Shown here piece by piece: positions 16,041 to 24,357 of a DNA stretch of 64,000 nt (within the stretch, counting starts at the first letter, position 1; each line of letters starts with the position of its first letter). Position numbers and translations under genes: made by a program. The notes beneath the pieces are model-generated. The model worked only from the letters and a program-made list of their open reading frames with translations, was not told where the DNA came from and did not search any database. The DNA lies in NCBI GenBank assembly GCA_031400455.1, contig JANNPX010000014.1:25299-89298 (forward strand), read 5' to 3'. The stretch is from JANXYW01 sp031400455. Its GTDB lineage: Bacteria > Chloroflexota > Dehalococcoidia > DSTF01 > JACRBR01.

Positions 16041-17794
16041 CCTGCCTCCGTCCTGATGTACGGCATCGCCGCAAGGAGCGTGGGAGCTGCGTCCATCACC
16101 GTACGATATCCGACAGCGGCGATCTCGTCGCCACGCTTGAAGTCGCGCACGCCGCCGCCACCCTCGACGCAGACCTCGATGTTGACGTCGGCGTCCACGT
16201 GGCTCACCTCCGAGAGGTGGTTCACCATGATCTCAAGCGAGCGGAGGATCGTCTCGATCGCGAAGGGGCGCTGCGGCTTCTCGTTCAGGCCGTCGCGCGG
16301 CGAAGTGTGCGATCCCGTCAGTCGCACGCCGATGACAAGGCCCGCGCCCAACTCGCGGCATTGCTGCACCGGCACCGGGTGCAGCACACTCCCGTCGACG
16401 AGATAGCTTCCGAGGGCAGCCGATGGTGGATACACGCCCGGAATTGCCATGCTGGCGAGCAACCTCGGCCAGGCCAGACCGGAGGTGAAGGTCACCGCCG
16501 TTCGCCGAAAGAGGTCCGTCGCCACAACCGCCAGCGGTAGGTCCAGGTCCTCGATGTGGCGTTCTCCGCCAAGGCCGCGCAGCCCTTCCTTCAAGCCGCT
16601 GTTGCTCAGGAACGAATGGATCGGCAGCGTCGGCCGTACCGCCTTCGCGGCGACGCGTGCTGTGTGCTCCGTCAGTTCGTCCACCGTCATGCCGGCAGCG
16701 ATGCCCGCCGCAATGGGCGCACCGATGCTGCACCCCGCGATGATGTCGATCGGCACGTCGAGTTCATCCAGGGCGCGCAGCACGCCCAGGTGCGCCAGCC
16801 CTTTCGCCGCTCCGGCGCCGAGCGCTACGCCGATACGTCGGTGCGTCAGCACGCGCGCCAGTCTCGCAATCGGAGTCCGCGGACCGTTCGAGTCTGACTC
16901 TGGCGGCACGATGCCCACGACCGGCAGTCCGACTCGCGCGGTCAGACGCCGCAGCGCTGGCTGCGTCCAGCGTTCGTCCCCAATCACGATGACCTGCCCG
17001 GCGGAATCATGTTCTGAGGTGGTGTACCCGTCGCTGGTTTCGTGGGCGACGTGCAATACCGATGATGCATTCGGCGCGATCTGATGGAACGCCGTCTCGC
17101 CGCCGAACAGGACGATCTCGTCGAATTCGTGCGAGAGCCGTTCTATGAGGCGCGGCAGTTCCGCCACGTCGGAACCACTAATTGGCTGTACGGAGACCTT
17201 CGCGGCCTCCAGGTTCTGCTGACGGCTCGCATCGATGAAGCCTTCGCCCGCGACCAGCACCCTCACCCGCCCTGATGCCACGCTCGCCATGGCGGCGGGC
17301 AGGAGTGCCAACGCGCGCACGTCCGCGGGCCTACAACAAATGACGTGAACTCGCGCGGTGTGCAGGGCAAGCAGCCGCTCGTTCGCATGCTTCAGCCGCC
17401 CTGCCAGCGTTGCCGAGAGCGCCTCTATGAGGCGGGATCGCACGTCACCGACGCCCGCGAGCCGCGCCTGCGTCATCGCGTAGGTTTGGACAGCCGTCCC
17501 GGCGATCACGTCCGCGGAGGCGGGGTCACCGGTCAGTAGCGACATCTCACCTACGCACTCGCCGAAGCCGAGGCGCCCCAACTCGCGGCGCTCTCCGTTG
17601 TTGTTCGTCGCCATCACCGCTGCTACGCCCTCGACAATCACCTGGAAGAGCGGCTCAATCGTCCCTTGCGCGACCAGTACCTCGCCCGGCTGGTAGGTGC
17701 GTAGATCCATCACGGATCGAAGCGCGTCCCACTCGGTATCCGAGAGAAGCTGGAACAGCGTGCTCGCGAGCGTACGATTCTCGATGTTTGGCAT
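16037..17794 (-). CDS. Cyclic-nucleotide-binding-like domain plus patatin phospholipase
   Basis: 585 residues from the chosen ATG; the frame is open up to 17971, but that extension has no domain. A cNMP-binding fold spans about 10-130 (PGEVLVAQG, GECVGEMSLLTGDPASADVIA). The phosphate-contacting Arg of cAMP receptors is replaced in GDPASA, so nucleotide binding is doubtful. A middle domain (about 145-310) resembles the one in NTE/RssA-type proteins. The patatin domain has the oxyanion loop GAGAAKG, nucleophile Ser356 in GCSIG and the catalytic Asp467 in VDGSV. It would act as a serine lipase on membrane lipids. It heads an operon with an FtsX/LolD pair. Confidence 0.88.
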   Translation of the reverse strand: MPNIENRTLASTLFQLLSDTEWDALRSVMDLRTYQPGEVLVAQGTIEPLFQVIVEGVAAVMATNNNGERRELGRLGFGECVGEMSLLTGDPASADVIAGTAVQTYAMTQARLAGVGDVRSRLIEALSATLAGRLKHANERLLALHTARVHVICCRPADVRALALLPAAMASVASGRVRVLVAGEGFIDASRQQNLEAAKVSVQPISGSDVAELPRLIERLSHEFDEIVLFGGETAFHQIAPNASSVLHVAHETSDGYTTSEHDSAGQVIVIGDERWTQPALRRLTARVGLPVVGIVPPESDSNGPRTPIARLARVLTHRRIGVALGAGAAKGLAHLGVLRALDELDVPIDIIAGCSIGAPIAAGIAAGMTVDELTEHTARVAAKAVRPTLPIHSFLSNSGLKEGLRGLGGERHIEDLDLPLAVVATDLFRRTAVTFTSGLAWPRLLASMAIPGVYPPSAALGSYLVDGSVLHPVPVQQCRELGAGLVIGVRLTGSHTSPRDGLNEKPQRPFAIETILRSLEIMVNHLSEVSHVDADVNIEVCVEGGGGVRDFKRGDEIAAVGYRTVMDAAPTLLAAMPYIRTEAG

Positions 17795-18061
17795 CAGCGA
17801 TAGATTGCGCCTATCTGAGGCGAGACGCAAGCGATGATTGCGGAGCTTCGCTTCTTGACGGGCGAACGTTGCGCTCGCGTTAATTCGGGGCGGCATCGGT
17901 CGGGGCCGTTGACACGGGACAGGGCATCCCTCAGACTTTCTGGAGCTAGCCCGAAACTCCCCGCAGGGCACATCAGGCGACGCGGATCCGCTATGAGGAC
18001 GTGTAGGGCAGCGGACGCCAGACCGACGCGACGATTTCGACAGCGGTTAGAGAGTTAAACC

Positions 18062-21000
18062 TTGCGTCACCTCCTTCGTACCCACTCGCTCGGCGTTGTG
18101 CTCGTGATTGCGGCCCTTGCGTCGCTGACTGCTATCGCGCCGCGTCTATGGCAGTCGGGTTCCGCACCCGCTACCGAGGCGGCAGGGATCGCGACTTCGG
18201 GTCGTGACCCGGCTCCGCTATTCGACCGCGACGACGAATCCAGAAGCCCAACTCGTACGCCGACCAAGACTCCCACGAAGACACCGACGCCCACGCGGAC
18301 GGCCACGAAGACATCGACGCCCACGCGGACAGCCACCGCGACATCGACATCGACGCCGACATCCACGCCCACCCCCACGGCGACACCGACGCTCCCCCCG
18401 GCGCTGGCGAACTTCGTAGTCACAGACGCCGCGTGGAAGTTCAGTCGCAGTCCGGGACAGGACTGGCAGAATGCGGCGTTCAACGACGGCACATGGGGCG
18501 CGGCGGTCGCGCCGAGCCAGGGGCTCTGCACATCGGGCGTCCCCAATCCCCAGATCGCCGCGCCTATGTGGGCGCCGAATCCGGTGGCATTCGAGACGGT
18601 GTACTTCCGTAGACTGTTTGCGCTCGACCAGGTGCCCACATCTGCGACGATCTTCACCGTCTTCGACGATATCGGCGATCTCTACGTCAACGGGACGCTC
18701 GTTCGGACGGACAACAACCCGATCGTCGACGCGGAGCCGATGTCCGATGACATCGCCGCGCTCCTGCGGATCGGCGTGAACGTGATCGCCCTCCGTGTCA
18801 CGGATGCGGCTGGGGCATGTCAGGCCGTGCAGGTGACCACGAGCTTCGTCGACCCGATCAACAGCCTCGCGCTCACCGTGGATCGCAACGCCGCGCCCGC
18901 GGGGCTCTCGCAGATACCGCTCGGCTCGATACCGATCGAAGCCATTGGAAGCAGCGGGAACGTCGCATCATCGGCGATCCGCAACATGAACCTCGAGAGT
19001 TCACAGCTCAGCAGCATCCGGCTCTCGTCGATCCGGCTGAGCAGCATCGCGCTCGCCAGCACGCGGCTGAGCAGCATCCAGCTTTCGTCGATTCCCATCA
19101 CCTACCCAGGTGGCTGGGAGGCGATCCTCGACGGCACGGCGCTCGACGGCGTACCGCTGCAACAAGTGACGCTTGGGCAGCTCGCCGCGCTGAGCCCGGC
19201 GCCCGCTGCTCTGGATCCGAATTCGCCGGAACCGCTCACGATCGGCCAAGTGGACCTCAGTTCAACTGAACTCCGCTCGCTCAGTCTCGCGGCGGTCGCT
19301 CTCGGCAGTACGCGGCTCAGCTCGATCGCAGTCCCGGCAGGTGCGGCCGATTGGTGCGACGCGATCGCGCAAGCCGGATCGACGTGCGCCGACCTCGGCT
19401 ACACATCCGGCGATATCGGCGACGCCACGCTCATCGAACTCAACGTCAGGGGAGTGCGGCTCAGCTCCATCCAGCTCAGCAGCATCCGGCTCAGCAGCAT
19501 CGATCTCGCCAGCTCTGAGCTCGGTTCGATTCGGCTCAGCAGCATCCGGCTCAGTTCGATTCAGCTCAGCAGCATCCGCCTCAGCTCCATTCGGCTCAGC
19601 AGCATCACCACGCCGGGCGGAGCCATCGCTTCCGTTCGGCTCAGTTCGATCGACCTGCCGGCGGGGGCCGCCAGCTGGTGCGAGTACTTCGCGACCAACG
19701 GACCCACATGCGCCGCGCTTGGCATCAGCGATACCAGCACGCTCTTCGAGGTCGCCGCCGCGCTCACGCAACAGAACATCCCGATCGCGTCGAGTGCGCT
19801 GGCGCCCATCCGGCTCAGCAGCATCCGGCTCAGCTCGATCCAGCTCAGCAGCATCAGGCTCAGCTCGATTCCGCTCGACAGCATCGCGATCAGCGACACG
19901 CGGCTCAGCAGCATCCGGCTCAGCTCGATTCGGCTCAGCAGCATCGCGCCGGACGCGTCTCGACTCAGCAGCATCCGGCTCAGCTCCATCGCCAATGTCG
20001 ACACGATTGTGTCTTGCGACATCGTTGCGTGCGCATCGGCTACGCTCGGTGATGCAGGCGACTTGAACGCAATCCTGCCGGACGCACTGCTTGGCGCTCT
20101 CGGCGCCTATGACGACGTCACCGTTCAAGACATCCTCGACGATCTTGGCGCGTCACCCGCCGAAGTTGCGTACTTCCTCAGCCTCTTCTACGGCGAGGTC
20201 ACGGTCGGCGAGGTCGCGAACGACCCGACCGTGAACCTCGGCGATACGACGCTCGGACAGCTGCTGCTGGCGCTGCTCGTGAAGTCGGACTACCCGTGGG
20301 AGAACCTGCCGCTCGACGCCATCAACTCGCCCCTCGTCCCCGGTGGTGGCACGCCGCTCAATTACACCGCGACGTTCAACTACGCCGGTCCGCCCGCCGT
20401 CGAACCGACGCTGCTCCGGGTCGCCCTCCCGGACACCTTCCGCTACCTGCCCGGCACCACGACGATCACCATCACGGGCGCGCCCGTTGTGACGCTGCAA
20501 ACGGAACCATCCGTTAGCGGTGCGACCGTCACGTGGGACGTGCCCGGCCTGATAGCGGGCGATCTCGTGCGCGTCGACTTCCAGGCCCGTGCGGGCCTCC
20601 GTCTTGGCACGCAGACATCGTCGGTCGCCGCCCTTCGCGCGCCGTACCCGGAGACAAACGCCACGCTGCAAGCGCCCGTCACCATCGGCGAGAATTTTGA
20701 GTCGAACGACGACCCTGCCACAGCTCCCATTGTCGCGCCCGACACGCTCTATCTCTCGCACATCAGCAGCGCGACCGACCGAGACTTCTTCCGCATTCCG
20801 GCCAGCTTCCAGCCCGGGCAGCGGGTGCAGGTTCTGCTGAGCCACCAGTCGCAGGACAACGACATTGCGCTCTTCAGCCCGGCGGCATCGCAGCTGCGCC
20901 CGTCCACCGGTGAACCGCTGCAGAGCCTGCCGCTCGATGACGACGGACGCGATATCAACAGCGCGGGCAACAACCCGCAGCCGCAGACGCTGCAGGACGT

Positions 21001-24000
21001 CGGAATCGCCGCGGCGCGGCTCAGCAGCATTCAGCTGAGCAGCATTCGGCTCAGTAGCATCTCTGCAAACCGCGGTTCCGCGGACGAATCCGTCGCCGCG
21101 CTCTCCACCGATTCCGATTCGGGTTACTACACGGTGCAGATCGGCGGCTACAACGGCGCGTCCGGCGTCGACCCGTACATCATGCGCCTCAAGGTCGACG
21201 ATCCCCCGCCCGATCCCGCCTGCGCCGCGCGCACGTTCCCGAATGCGGGCTCCGGGGTTGCCGGCACCACGCCGGCATCGTTCCCGAACGACACCAACAC
21301 GATCTTCCTCGTGAACGAGAAGCGCCTGGGCGATACCTATGGCGCATCAGCCGCGACGAGCGTGATGACCGCGCTGACAACGCTCGCCGGGCGAAGCGAT
21401 CTCGGCGTGCGTGGCGCTGTGCTGTCGATCGATGGCTCATCGTCCGTCGCAGGCGCGTACGCGGCCTGGGATGCAGCCCCGTGTTCGACCTCCACTGCGA
21501 ACGCGGTCGTGAAGGCGATCAACGCGCTGGTCGACCAATATCGCACCAACATGCCGCAGCTCCAGAACATTGTCGTCGTCGGCGCCGATCAACTCGTGCC
21601 GTTCGCGCGCATCCCCGACCTCACTCGCATCTCGAACGAAGGCGACTACGCCGCTGATGCGCAGGCCACCGGCAACCCGGAATTCGCGAGCAGTTTCATC
21701 GCGCGCAACATCCTCACGGATGACGCGTACGCCGACTTCAATCCGACGCCCTGGCTCGACCGCCAGATCTTCGTGCCGCAGGTGGCCATTGGCCGGATGG
21801 TCGAAACGCCGGATCAGATCATCGCCCAGGTCAACCAGTTCATCGACTTCAGCGGCCGACTCGATCCGGACACCGCCCTGACGACCGGCTACGACTTCCT
21901 CGCCGACGGCGCGAACGAGATCGGGGCGTCGCTCGACACGCTGGTGGGCATTCCGAACGCGCAGCGCCTGATCAACGAAACGTGGACGAGCGCCGACCTT
22001 CAGGCGGCGCTCAACGACGCGACGCCGGTGCCGGATGTGGTGTCCCTGAACGCGCACTTCGATCAGTACCGGCTGCTCCCGGGCGCCGGCAACAGCACGA
22101 ACGATGAGTCCGACCTCTACACCACGGCGGACATCGCGCGCGCCCCGGCCGATCCGCTCCTGCTGGAAGCGCGCGTCATCTTCTCGATGGGCTGCCACTC
22201 CGGCCTGAACGCGCCCGACTTCCTCGTCGGTTCGCCGAACGCCGATCAGGCGCAGCGACTGCTCGACTGGCCGCAGGCGTTCTCCGATCAGGGTGCCGCG
22301 GTCTACGTCGCCAACACCGGTTACGGCTACGGCGATACGGATATCGTCGCGTACTCCGAGAAGGTGATGTCGCTGTTCGCCGAGCGCATCGGCAGCAAGA
22401 CGGGCAGCACCCTCACCATTGGACAGGCACTGGCATACGCCAAGCAGGAGTACTTCGGCAGCCTGGTGCAGTACGAGGCCTACGATGAGAAGGCGCTACA
22501 GGAAACGACCTTCTACGGATTGCCCATGTTCCGCATCGGTCCGCCGATTCAGACGCCGCCACCCCTGTTGTCGGCACTCTCGTCGCCGTCGCTGTCGGCC
22601 CTGTCATTGCCACCATTCGAGACCGATCCCCGCACCGGGCTCAACGCCTTCAGCATTGACGCTTCGCCGTCATTCGCCCTGATCGATCTCGGCGCGAAGG
22701 GCGCGTATTACACCAGCGATGGTGGTAGCGAGGCGAACGCCGGCCGTCCGATACAGCCGCAGTTCAGCGTCGACCTTCCTGTGTCGACGGATGGCTCGAA
22801 ACCGCACGGCATCATCGTGACCGGGCTGCAGTCCACCGATACGCACGGCTTCAACGCGGTCTTCTCGAGCCCCGTGACCGACGGCTCGGTGCCCGAACAG
22901 CCGACTGATACCATCTTCCCGTCGTCGATTCACAACCTCACCGCGTTCACGACGCCGTTCGGCCCCCAACATCGTGCAGTCTTCATGCCCGGACAGTTCC
23001 TGCCCGAAACGGGACAACCGGTGGGTACGGGTACACAACGCCTGTTCACAGGCATCCAGGCTACGGTGCTCTACTCGAACAGCAGCGACGTAACGCCGCC
23101 GACGATCATTCAGACACGCGCCGCCATCATCGGCGCGGACGCCAGCTTCGTCGTCGAAGCCGAAGACGACCTGCCCGACAACGTCATGAGCGTGTTCGTA
23201 CTGTTCCGTGCGCAGTCGAGCCCCGCGTGGTCCGCGCTCGACCTCGTGAACGAACCCGGCACGAATCGCTGGACAGGCTCAGCTCCCGCGGGCGGTCCGG
23301 TCGAGTACATGGTCTACGCTATCGATGCGGGCGGGAACGTCGCGCTCTCGACCAACAAGGGCGAGTTTCACCACACCGAGTCCGTGCCGCCGTCCAGCGG
23401 CCTGACGGTCACGGTCGCGGGTACGATAGCCGGCGGTGGCTGGTACAGCTCCGCGAGCATCACGGTCGCTGGCGCGCCGGGCGCCACCTTCGAGACGAGC
23501 GTTGACGGCAAGCCGTTCCTGCCCTACACCGGCGCGGTCGCTATTACCGGCCCGGGCGTGCACGTCGTCAATGCGCGGGGCTCCGACTTCTCCAGCGGCG
23601 GCGCCATCGTGCCTGTCGATGCCACGCCACCCACCGTGGCGATCACGGCGCCCGCGCTCAACGGAACGCTGCTCAAGAATCAGCCGGTCGCGGCATCATA
23701 TGCATGTGCCGACGCCGGCTCCGGCGTGGCGACATGCCTGGGCTCGGTCGCCAACGGTGCGCCGATTGACACGTCGGCGTCTGGCCCGAAGGTGTTCCAG
23801 GTGACGGCAAGTGATGTCGCCGGCAACCTCAGCGTTGTCAATCATGCATATTCGGTCAGCACGTGCGCGTTCGGCAACACCGCCTGCGACGGGCTCCCCG
23901 ATGCGTACAAGCTCGCGCAGGCCTGCTTCGCGCAGTACCCACTCACGCAAGACATCGGCGCGCTCGACACGGACGGGGATGGTCTAACGAACCTCGAAGA

Positions 24001-24310
24001 GTTCGTCTACCTCACGGATCCGTGCAAGGTGGACACCGACGACGATGGCTATACCGATGACCGGGAGGTTACGCTCGCTAGCAACCCGCTGATCTACTGC
24101 GGGATCATGCGGGCTGATGTGACTGGTGATGGCGTCATCAGCATCATGGATCTCAGCCTGGTCGCCGGATACTGGCAGCAGTCGGTGCCACCGGCACCTG
24201 CCCGTTACGACCAGGACGGCGACGCACAGATAAGCATCATCGATCTCTCGAGGATGGCGGCCTGGTTCTCGCGCAACATCTCGCAGTGTCCGAGCGCTCC
24301 CAGTCCGTAG
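18062..24310 (+). CDS. Giant secreted protein: LSSI solenoid, gingipain-like peptidase, dockerin
   Basis: 2082 residues from a TTG start. Order seen: signal peptide (1-30); Thr/Pro linker (60-115); a jelly-roll-like domain (115-275) with FxxRxFALD; LSSI pentapeptide repeats in blocks between 315 and 643, broken by two similar Cys-paired inserts (PAGAADWC..., PAGAASWC...); a helical stretch (650-740); a DUF11-like beta domain (763-873); a pre-peptidase-C-like domain (877-1042) holding three more LSSI units; a clan CD peptidase resembling family C25 (about 1053-1493) with His1332 (LNAHFDQY) and Cys1378 (FSMGCHSG); Ig-like domains; TSP3-like calcium repeats (DTDGDGLTNLEE); and a type I dockerin (DVTGDGVISIMDL, DQDGDAQISIIDL). 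Probably a cell-surface or secreted protease. Domain calls are by eye; the peptidase family is the least certain. Confidence 0.8.
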   Translation: MRHLLRTHSLGVVLVIAALASLTAIAPRLWQSGSAPATEAAGIATSGRDPAPLFDRDDESRSPTRTPTKTPTKTPTPTRTATKTSTPTRTATATSTSTPTSTPTPTATPTLPPALANFVVTDAAWKFSRSPGQDWQNAAFNDGTWGAAVAPSQGLCTSGVPNPQIAAPMWAPNPVAFETVYFRRLFALDQVPTSATIFTVFDDIGDLYVNGTLVRTDNNPIVDAEPMSDDIAALLRIGVNVIALRVTDAAGACQAVQVTTSFVDPINSLALTVDRNAAPAGLSQIPLGSIPIEAIGSSGNVASSAIRNMNLESSQLSSIRLSSIRLSSIALASTRLSSIQLSSIPITYPGGWEAILDGTALDGVPLQQVTLGQLAALSPAPAALDPNSPEPLTIGQVDLSSTELRSLSLAAVALGSTRLSSIAVPAGAADWCDAIAQAGSTCADLGYTSGDIGDATLIELNVRGVRLSSIQLSSIRLSSIDLASSELGSIRLSSIRLSSIQLSSIRLSSIRLSSITTPGGAIASVRLSSIDLPAGAASWCEYFATNGPTCAALGISDTSTLFEVAAALTQQNIPIASSALAPIRLSSIRLSSIQLSSIRLSSIPLDSIAISDTRLSSIRLSSIRLSSIAPDASRLSSIRLSSIANVDTIVSCDIVACASATLGDAGDLNAILPDALLGALGAYDDVTVQDILDDLGASPAEVAYFLSLFYGEVTVGEVANDPTVNLGDTTLGQLLLALLVKSDYPWENLPLDAINSPLVPGGGTPLNYTATFNYAGPPAVEPTLLRVALPDTFRYLPGTTTITITGAPVVTLQTEPSVSGATVTWDVPGLIAGDLVRVDFQARAGLRLGTQTSSVAALRAPYPETNATLQAPVTIGENFESNDDPATAPIVAPDTLYLSHISSATDRDFFRIPASFQPGQRVQVLLSHQSQDNDIALFSPAASQLRPSTGEPLQSLPLDDDGRDINSAGNNPQPQTLQDVGIAAARLSSIQLSSIRLSSISANRGSADESVAALSTDSDSGYYTVQIGGYNGASGVDPYIMRLKVDDPPPDPACAARTFPNAGSGVAGTTPASFPNDTNTIFLVNEKRLGDTYGASAATSVMTALTTLAGRSDLGVRGAVLSIDGSSSVAGAYAAWDAAPCSTSTANAVVKAINALVDQYRTNMPQLQNIVVVGADQLVPFARIPDLTRISNEGDYAADAQATGNPEFASSFIARNILTDDAYADFNPTPWLDRQIFVPQVAIGRMVETPDQIIAQVNQFIDFSGRLDPDTALTTGYDFLADGANEIGASLDTLVGIPNAQRLINETWTSADLQAALNDATPVPDVVSLNAHFDQYRLLPGAGNSTNDESDLYTTADIARAPADPLLLEARVIFSMGCHSGLNAPDFLVGSPNADQAQRLLDWPQAFSDQGAAVYVANTGYGYGDTDIVAYSEKVMSLFAERIGSKTGSTLTIGQALAYAKQEYFGSLVQYEAYDEKALQETTFYGLPMFRIGPPIQTPPPLLSALSSPSLSALSLPPFETDPRTGLNAFSIDASPSFALIDLGAKGAYYTSDGGSEANAGRPIQPQFSVDLPVSTDGSKPHGIIVTGLQSTDTHGFNAVFSSPVTDGSVPEQPTDTIFPSSIHNLTAFTTPFGPQHRAVFMPGQFLPETGQPVGTGTQRLFTGIQATVLYSNSSDVTPPTIIQTRAAIIGADASFVVEAEDDLPDNVMSVFVLFRAQSSPAWSALDLVNEPGTNRWTGSAPAGGPVEYMVYAIDAGGNVALSTNKGEFHHTESVPPSSGLTVTVAGTIAGGGWYSSASITVAGAPGATFETSVDGKPFLPYTGAVAITGPGVHVVNARGSDFSSGGAIVPVDATPPTVAITAPALNGTLLKNQPVAASYACADAGSGVATCLGSVANGAPIDTSASGPKVFQVTASDVAGNLSVVNHAYSVSTCAFGNTACDGLPDAYKLAQACFAQYPLTQDIGALDTDGDGLTNLEEFVYLTDPCKVDTDDDGYTDDREVTLASNPLIYCGIMRADVTGDGVISIMDLSLVAGYWQQSVPPAPARYDQDGDAQISIIDLSRMAAWFSRNISQCPSAPSP
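19004..19990 (+). repeat. LSSI pentapeptide-coding repeat array, blocks 1-4
   Basis: The DNA encodes 24 exact xLSSI units (x is mostly Arg or Gln) plus degenerate five-residue units (ALAST, ELGSI, PLDSI, AISDT, APDAS) that keep the register. Codons are often identical between units (CGGCTCAGCAGCATC), so the array is also a nucleotide repeat. Two non-repeat inserts with paired Cys interrupt it. Confidence 0.95.
21017..21061 (+). repeat. LSSI repeat, isolated fifth block
   Basis: Three units (RLSSI, QLSSI, RLSSI) lie about 1 kb beyond the main array, inside what reads as a pre-peptidase-C-like domain. The same codons are used as in the main array. Confidence 0.9.
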
Positions 24311-24345
24311 GGGTCTGACGTCCGGAGAGCGATCGCCGGCGCCGG

Positions 24346-24351
24346 TAGAAT
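24346..24351 (+). promoter_or_regulatory. -10 element of a probably leaderless cyclase transcript
   Basis: TAGAAT ends 6 bp before the cyclase ATG and 35 bp after the stop of the giant protein gene. No Shine-Dalgarno is present between, so transcription would start at or beside the ATG. Confidence 0.55.
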
Positions 24352-24357
24352 AGGCGC

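Noticed and set aside
19004..19990. Regular DNA repeats that might be mistaken for CRISPR
   Set aside because: The units are 15-30 bp in a continuous reading frame, without unique spacers, and encode the LSSI repeats.
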